DNA of 64,000 nucleotides, taken from NCBI GenBank assembly GCA_032164245.1, contig JAVMKO010000043.1, forward strand, positions 558,001-622,000, given 5' to 3'. The translations under genes were made by a program, and so were the position numbers. The DNA comes from Sternotherus odoratus. Its lineage: Eukaryota; Chordata; Testudines; Kinosternidae. Below, one piece after another: positions 59,961 through 64,000 of the stretch; position 1 is the first letter of the stretch, and every line of letters starts with the position of its first letter. The notes beneath the pieces are model-generated. The model had not been told where the DNA came from. It worked only from the letters and a program-made list of their open reading frames with translations, and ran no database searches.

Positions 59961-62617
59961 GCGCGAGTTCGAGCCCTGAGGGGGCGTCTGGGACCTGGGG
60001 GGGGATTTCATTGGGGTTGGTCCCGCTTTGAGCAGGGGGTCGGACCCTTCCGGCCCAGAGGCTCTGAGTCCTTGCAACTGGGGGGGGAGATACGTGCATT
60101 CCTTGCCGGGGGGGGGCGGGGAATTCCTTGCTGGGGGGGGCGGGGGAGTCCTTGTGAAGTTGCAGGGAAAGGGCTCTGAGGAAATCACAGGGGGGCGCGC
60201 GCTCCCCCCAGACGGTGAGGCGCCGGGCGCCTGCCTTGGTTGCCAGCCCGCGCTGGGTTCACAGGCCTTGTTCAGAGGAAAGAGATCTCCGGAGTTGCCC
60301 ATCACCTGGCGTCCCGGCAGGCGGCCGTACCCGTCCCGTCCTCCCACAGACAGACTGGGGGGGACGACGCATTTGTTGCAAATAAACCCGGGAGTTGCTC
60401 GGGGGGGGGCTGGATTGCAAATCTGAAGGCAGGAGTCTGCAGCACAACTGCATGCCTGGCTCCCCCCCCCCCCCCACAACTCACTAGACCCCACTGCCCT
60501 CCCACAGGGAGAGAACCCAGGAGTCCTGGCTCCCCGAAAGCCCTGCGCTAATCTCCTCCCAGCAGTCTCTTCAGATCTGGCTGTACCTCCGCCCCAGGTG
60601 AGCTGCGCCCATGCGGTGTTATGTGTGGCCGTTCCCCCGATACCCCGCCCCAGAAGTGGCTGCATCTGATGAGCCCTCCCCATGCTGTTGGGGGGGGGTC
60701 TGGTAGTGAGAGCGGACGGGGGGAGGTTGGAGGCCAGAACGCCTGGGTTCTCTCCCAGCTCTGGGAGGGGAGTGGGGTCTGGTGGGATACAACAGGAGGG
60801 GGTTGGGCGCCAGGACGCCTGGGTTCTCTCCCAGCTCTGGGAGGGGAGTGGGGTCCGGTGGGATACAACAGGAGGGGGCTGGGAGCCAGGACGCCTGGGT
60901 TCTCTCCCCGGCTCTGGGGAGGCCGGTGCGCGGCGCAGGGGCTGAGGGGACAGGCGGGGGCTTCAAGCACATCCAGGAGTTCAGGAAATAGCTGGGATTC
61001 CTGCCCCCAGCTGGCGTTTCATTCACAGCCCCAGATCCAGGCAGCTCCCACTTCCCTTAAGAACCGTCTCCCCTCGTCAGCACCAGCCCCTCTGCTGAGT
61101 CACAGGACGCCTGGGTTCTCTCCCCGGCTCTGGGAGGGGAGTGGGGTCTAGTGGTTAGAGAGGGCCACTGGGAGCCCGGACTCCTGGGTTCTCTCCCCAG
61201 CTTCCATTCACTCCAATCCCCTCCCCTCCGTCTAACGGGCCTGGTGGGCTGGTGACTCGGGGCGCGAGGCCGGGGCCCACCGGCCCGAGCGGCGGCGAAG
61301 CCACGTCTGGCGTGTCTGTGCTCAGTGGGCGTTTCTCGCCGCGTGCGGCTCCCTTCCAGCGCCTGGCTCTGCGCCTTTAAATCCTCCCCCCATTGTTCCC
61401 ATCTGCTGTGGCTTGAAGCATCATATCCCAGAGCAGCAGGAATTGGTTTTCCCCCACCATGTGCAAGCGGGGAAGGAGGCCGTGGGCTGGATTTAGCAGC
61501 AGATTTCAGAGACGGTCCCCCCCCCTCTCCTTGGGAGAAGCCTCCCCGGCCTCCCCGAGGTGGATTTCCCTGCTCCAAAGAGCCAGCCAGGCGGACTGCG
61601 GAGAAACCCACTGACCGGCCAGCTTGGCTCTTCTGTGGGTTTATAACCCCTCGGAAATGCCAGGACGCGGCCCTTGCAGCCGGCCTGGGGCTTCCGGGGC
61701 TGGAATCAGGAGCTGACACCCAGTTCGAGACCAGCAGCTTGGAATTTCCAACTGGTTTGGGACCAAGAGATCCCGGCTGACAACCGGCCCGACGCTTTCC
61801 GAGCCAGATCGGAGCCCACGAGCGGCGTGAACCGAGCCCTCGTGTGTAACGTACCAAGCGAGACCCGGGCGTGGGCAAGGCAAGCAGTCCCCCCGACGCG
61901 CGCCCGGCTGGCCGGCGGGGCCCGACGCTGGGCAGGGGTGGTCGGATCGGACGGGTCCGAACCAAGACAACGGAGTCGCCAGCCGGTTTGGCTCTTCCCT
62001 CCGAGCGGCTGGAAATAACCCGAACGGCCAAGCCTGGCTCCCCGTGAGCGCAGCCGCCCCGGAGGAGATGGGTGGTGACGACTGACGGGGAACCGGGGGG
62101 CTGGTTCCCCGGGGCAGGGAGCGAGCCCCTGGCTTGGAGGCGCCGGATCGACTCGGAGTGCGGCCCGCGGGGATTCAGCTGACAAGCCGCCGGGTGCGAA
62201 GCGGTCGGGGTTTGGCGAGGCCGGAGTTGGGGGAGAGGCTGCCGACCCGGAGGAACCCCTGGATCTCGCTGGCCGTGCGTCGTGGCGGATGGAAATCCCA
62301 CGTGGGCCGGGTGTTTTCCCCCCGTCCTCACTCCGGCTTCGGGGGCAGAGAAGGGGGTAGCGGCTTTTGCAGCGAGCCAGCGGCGCGTGGGGCCCCCAAG
62401 TGAGCCGCCCCCCCCGCACCCCAGCCTTGGGGAAAACAGACACCCACCCTTCCCCATGCCCCCCACCCCACGCTGACAGGGGAGCAGGCACCAGAGACCC
62501 GCCCTCCGCGTTGGGATCGGACGCCCCGGCTGAGGATGTGGCCCCAGATCCCCGGGGCTCGGGGGGGGCTGGGACCGGAGCTGGGGGGGGACTGAGGCCT
62601 TGGGGGGGGGTGCAGAC

Positions 62618-62738
62618 ATGCAGAGGACCAGCACGATCGGGATCCCCGGCCTGGAGCCAGCCGGATCCTTCTCCCAGCTGTGCACGGCCCCACAGATCTC
62701 GCATCACCAGGAGAGCGGGGCCAGCGGGCCCCGAGCCG
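62618..62738 (+). CDS. FGD1: FGD1 exon 1, second copy (rest of gene beyond the window)
   Basis: The exon starts with MQRTSTIGIPGLEPAG and ends in phase 1 at a GTAACG donor. It encodes the same 40 residues as 2959-3079. The phase fits the exon 2 acceptor at 6476, where the split glycine codon is completed. Its divergent position beside GNL3L matches the human layout, so this copy may head the intact FGD1 gene. The assignment of the exon to FGD1 rests on phase, position and weak similarity to the variable FGD1 N terminus. Confidence 0.65.
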
Positions 62739-63189
62739 GTAACGGGGGAGGGGGGGGCTGTGAAATCGGGCGGGGGGGGGCGTCTTCTGCATTCAGGAGG
62801 AACCTGTGTGGGGGTGATGCCTTTGTCACATGGGGAAGGAGATTGGAAGCCCGGACTCCTGGGTTCTCTCCCCGGCTCTGTCTGGGAGGGGAGTGGGGTC
62901 TGGTGGGTTAGAGCAGGAGGGGCTGGGAGCTGGACTCCTGGGTTGTCTCCTGGCTCTAGGAGGGGAGCGGGGGCTGGTGGTTAGAGCCGGGGGCTCCCAG
63001 CCCCCCCCCCATCTCTAACCACCAGCCCCCCCTCCCCTCCCATTGTGCCAGGTGCTGTGCAAATCGCCCTGGCTGACCAGGGCCCGACAGTTATCAGGAG
63101 CCAATTCCTGCCCCATAGGCAGAGGTGTGAGGGGAAACTGAGTCACAGAGGGGTTAAAGGGCTAAGGGGGAGTTGAGCAGGTCTGGAAC

Positions 63190-64000
63190 AAAGACTTGTG
63201 TGGGTCTGTGTCTGGGCGTGTGTCTGGGTGTTGTGTGTGGTGTGCGGGTCCCTCTGTGTGGGACCATCAGGAGGGGACGGCGGCTCAGGCTCCGTCTGGG
63301 TGTGTGTGGGTGTTTGTGTGAGTTTGTGTGAGTTTGTGTGTCTGTGTGTGGTGTGCGGACGGCAGCTCAGGGTGCGTCTCTCTTTGTGTGTTTGTGTGTC
63401 TGTGTGTGTGTCTGTGTGGTGTGCGGATGGGGGCTCAAGCTCCATGTGTGTTTGTGTGTCTGGGTGTTTGTGTGTCTGTGTGTGGACGGTGGCTCAGGCT
63501 CCGTCCCTCTTTGTATGTTTGTGTGTCTGTGTGTGGTCTGCAGATGACAGCTCAGCCTCCATCTCTCTTTGTGTGTCTGTGTGTGGTGTGCGGACGGCGG
63601 CTCAGGCTCCGTCTCTCTTGTGTGTCTGTGTGTGTTTGTGTGTCTGTGTGTGGTGTGCGGACGGCGGCTCAGGCTCCGTCTCTCTTGTGTGTCTGTGTGT
63701 GTTTGTGTGTCTGTGTGTGGTGTGCGGATGGCGGCTCAGGCTCCGTCTCTCTTGTGTGTCTGTGTGTGTTTGTGTGTCTGTGTGTGGTGTGCGGACGGCG
63801 GCTCAGGCTCCGTCTCTCTTGTGTGTCTGTGTGTGTTTGTGTGTCTGTGTGTGTTTGTGTGTCTGTGTGTGGTGTGCGGATGGCGGCTCAGGCTCCGTCT
63901 CTCTTGTGTGTCTGTGTGTGTTTGTGTGTCTGTGTGTGGTGTGTGGTGTGCGGACGGCGGCTCAGGCTCCGTCTCTCTTGTGTGTCTGTGTGTGTTTGTG
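63190..64000 (+). repeat. TG-rich minisatellite, longer allele in copy 2
   Basis: Same array as 3600-4165, but with more units. It has not ended by the window edge, so it is over 800 bases against about 565 in copy 1. Confidence 0.9.

Larger units (their letters stand above)
59761..64000. repeat. Large direct duplication, copy 2, with FGD1 exon 1 at 62618-62738
   Basis: This is the second copy of the segment at 1-4190, and it is cut by the window edge inside the TG-rich minisatellite. It lies just upstream of GNL3L, so GNL3L (-) and the FGD1 exon 1 here (+) are divergent, as in human. The ATG at 62618 opens a 121-base exon ending at a GTAACG donor, the same as the copy at 2959-3079. More FGD1 exons are expected beyond 64000. 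Confidence 0.93.

Overview
This is vertebrate nuclear DNA: multi-exon genes with canonical GT/AG introns, CR1-type LINE fragments and MIR-like (CORE-SINE) tails. It is very GC-rich and nearly every intron carries a minisatellite. A non-avian reptile, most likely a turtle and possibly a crocodilian, fits best. I infer this from the repeat types and GC-rich character; no single species marker is present.

Five protein-coding genes are recognisable. FGD1 (+, exons at 2959-14064) is a Cdc42 exchange factor. PFKFB1 (+, 15253-19413) is the fructose-2,6-bisphosphate enzyme; only the phosphatase half is present. ITIH6 (+, 24476-44226) is a secreted inter-alpha-trypsin-inhibitor heavy-chain protein. 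A brambleberry/Kar5-like nuclear-fusion gene (+) lies at 45540-51654. GNL3L (-, 59227-51891) is a circularly permuted nucleolar GTPase. FGD1, GNL3L, ITIH6 and PFKFB1 are also neighbours on human Xp11.22, where FGD1 and GNL3L are head to head, so this is a conserved block. These genes are a syntenic group, not a pathway. The exons assembled for ITIH6 (1,092 aa), the brambleberry-like gene (480 aa) and GNL3L (551 aa) give continuous frames with matching intron phases.

The structure of the window is odd. The first ~4.2 kb (1-4190) recurs nearly identically at 59761-64000, including FGD1 exon 1 (2959-3079 and 62618-62738). Exactly 200 Ns (14781-14980) cut FGD1 before its FYVE and second PH domain and PFKFB1 before its kinase domain. 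FGD1 left of the gap has several single-base frame breaks. The simplest reading is that 1-14780 is a second, allelic or poorly polished copy of an FGD1 locus whose other copy starts at 62618 and continues past the window. A real tandem duplication is the alternative.

Much of the non-coding sequence is tandem repeat. A minisatellite that looks derived from a SINE tail (core CCAGGACTCCTGGGTTCT) occurs roughly 150 times on both strands. ITIH6 intron 1 holds a 50-bp satellite of about 42 units, and intron 2 holds about 2.9 kb of purine-strand repeat. In FGD1 and in PFKFB1, an intronic tandem repeat has amplified the exon end together with its 5' splice site, giving rows of 14 and 4 identical donor sites. 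The long open frames that run through the arrays are artefacts of repeat periodicity, not genes.
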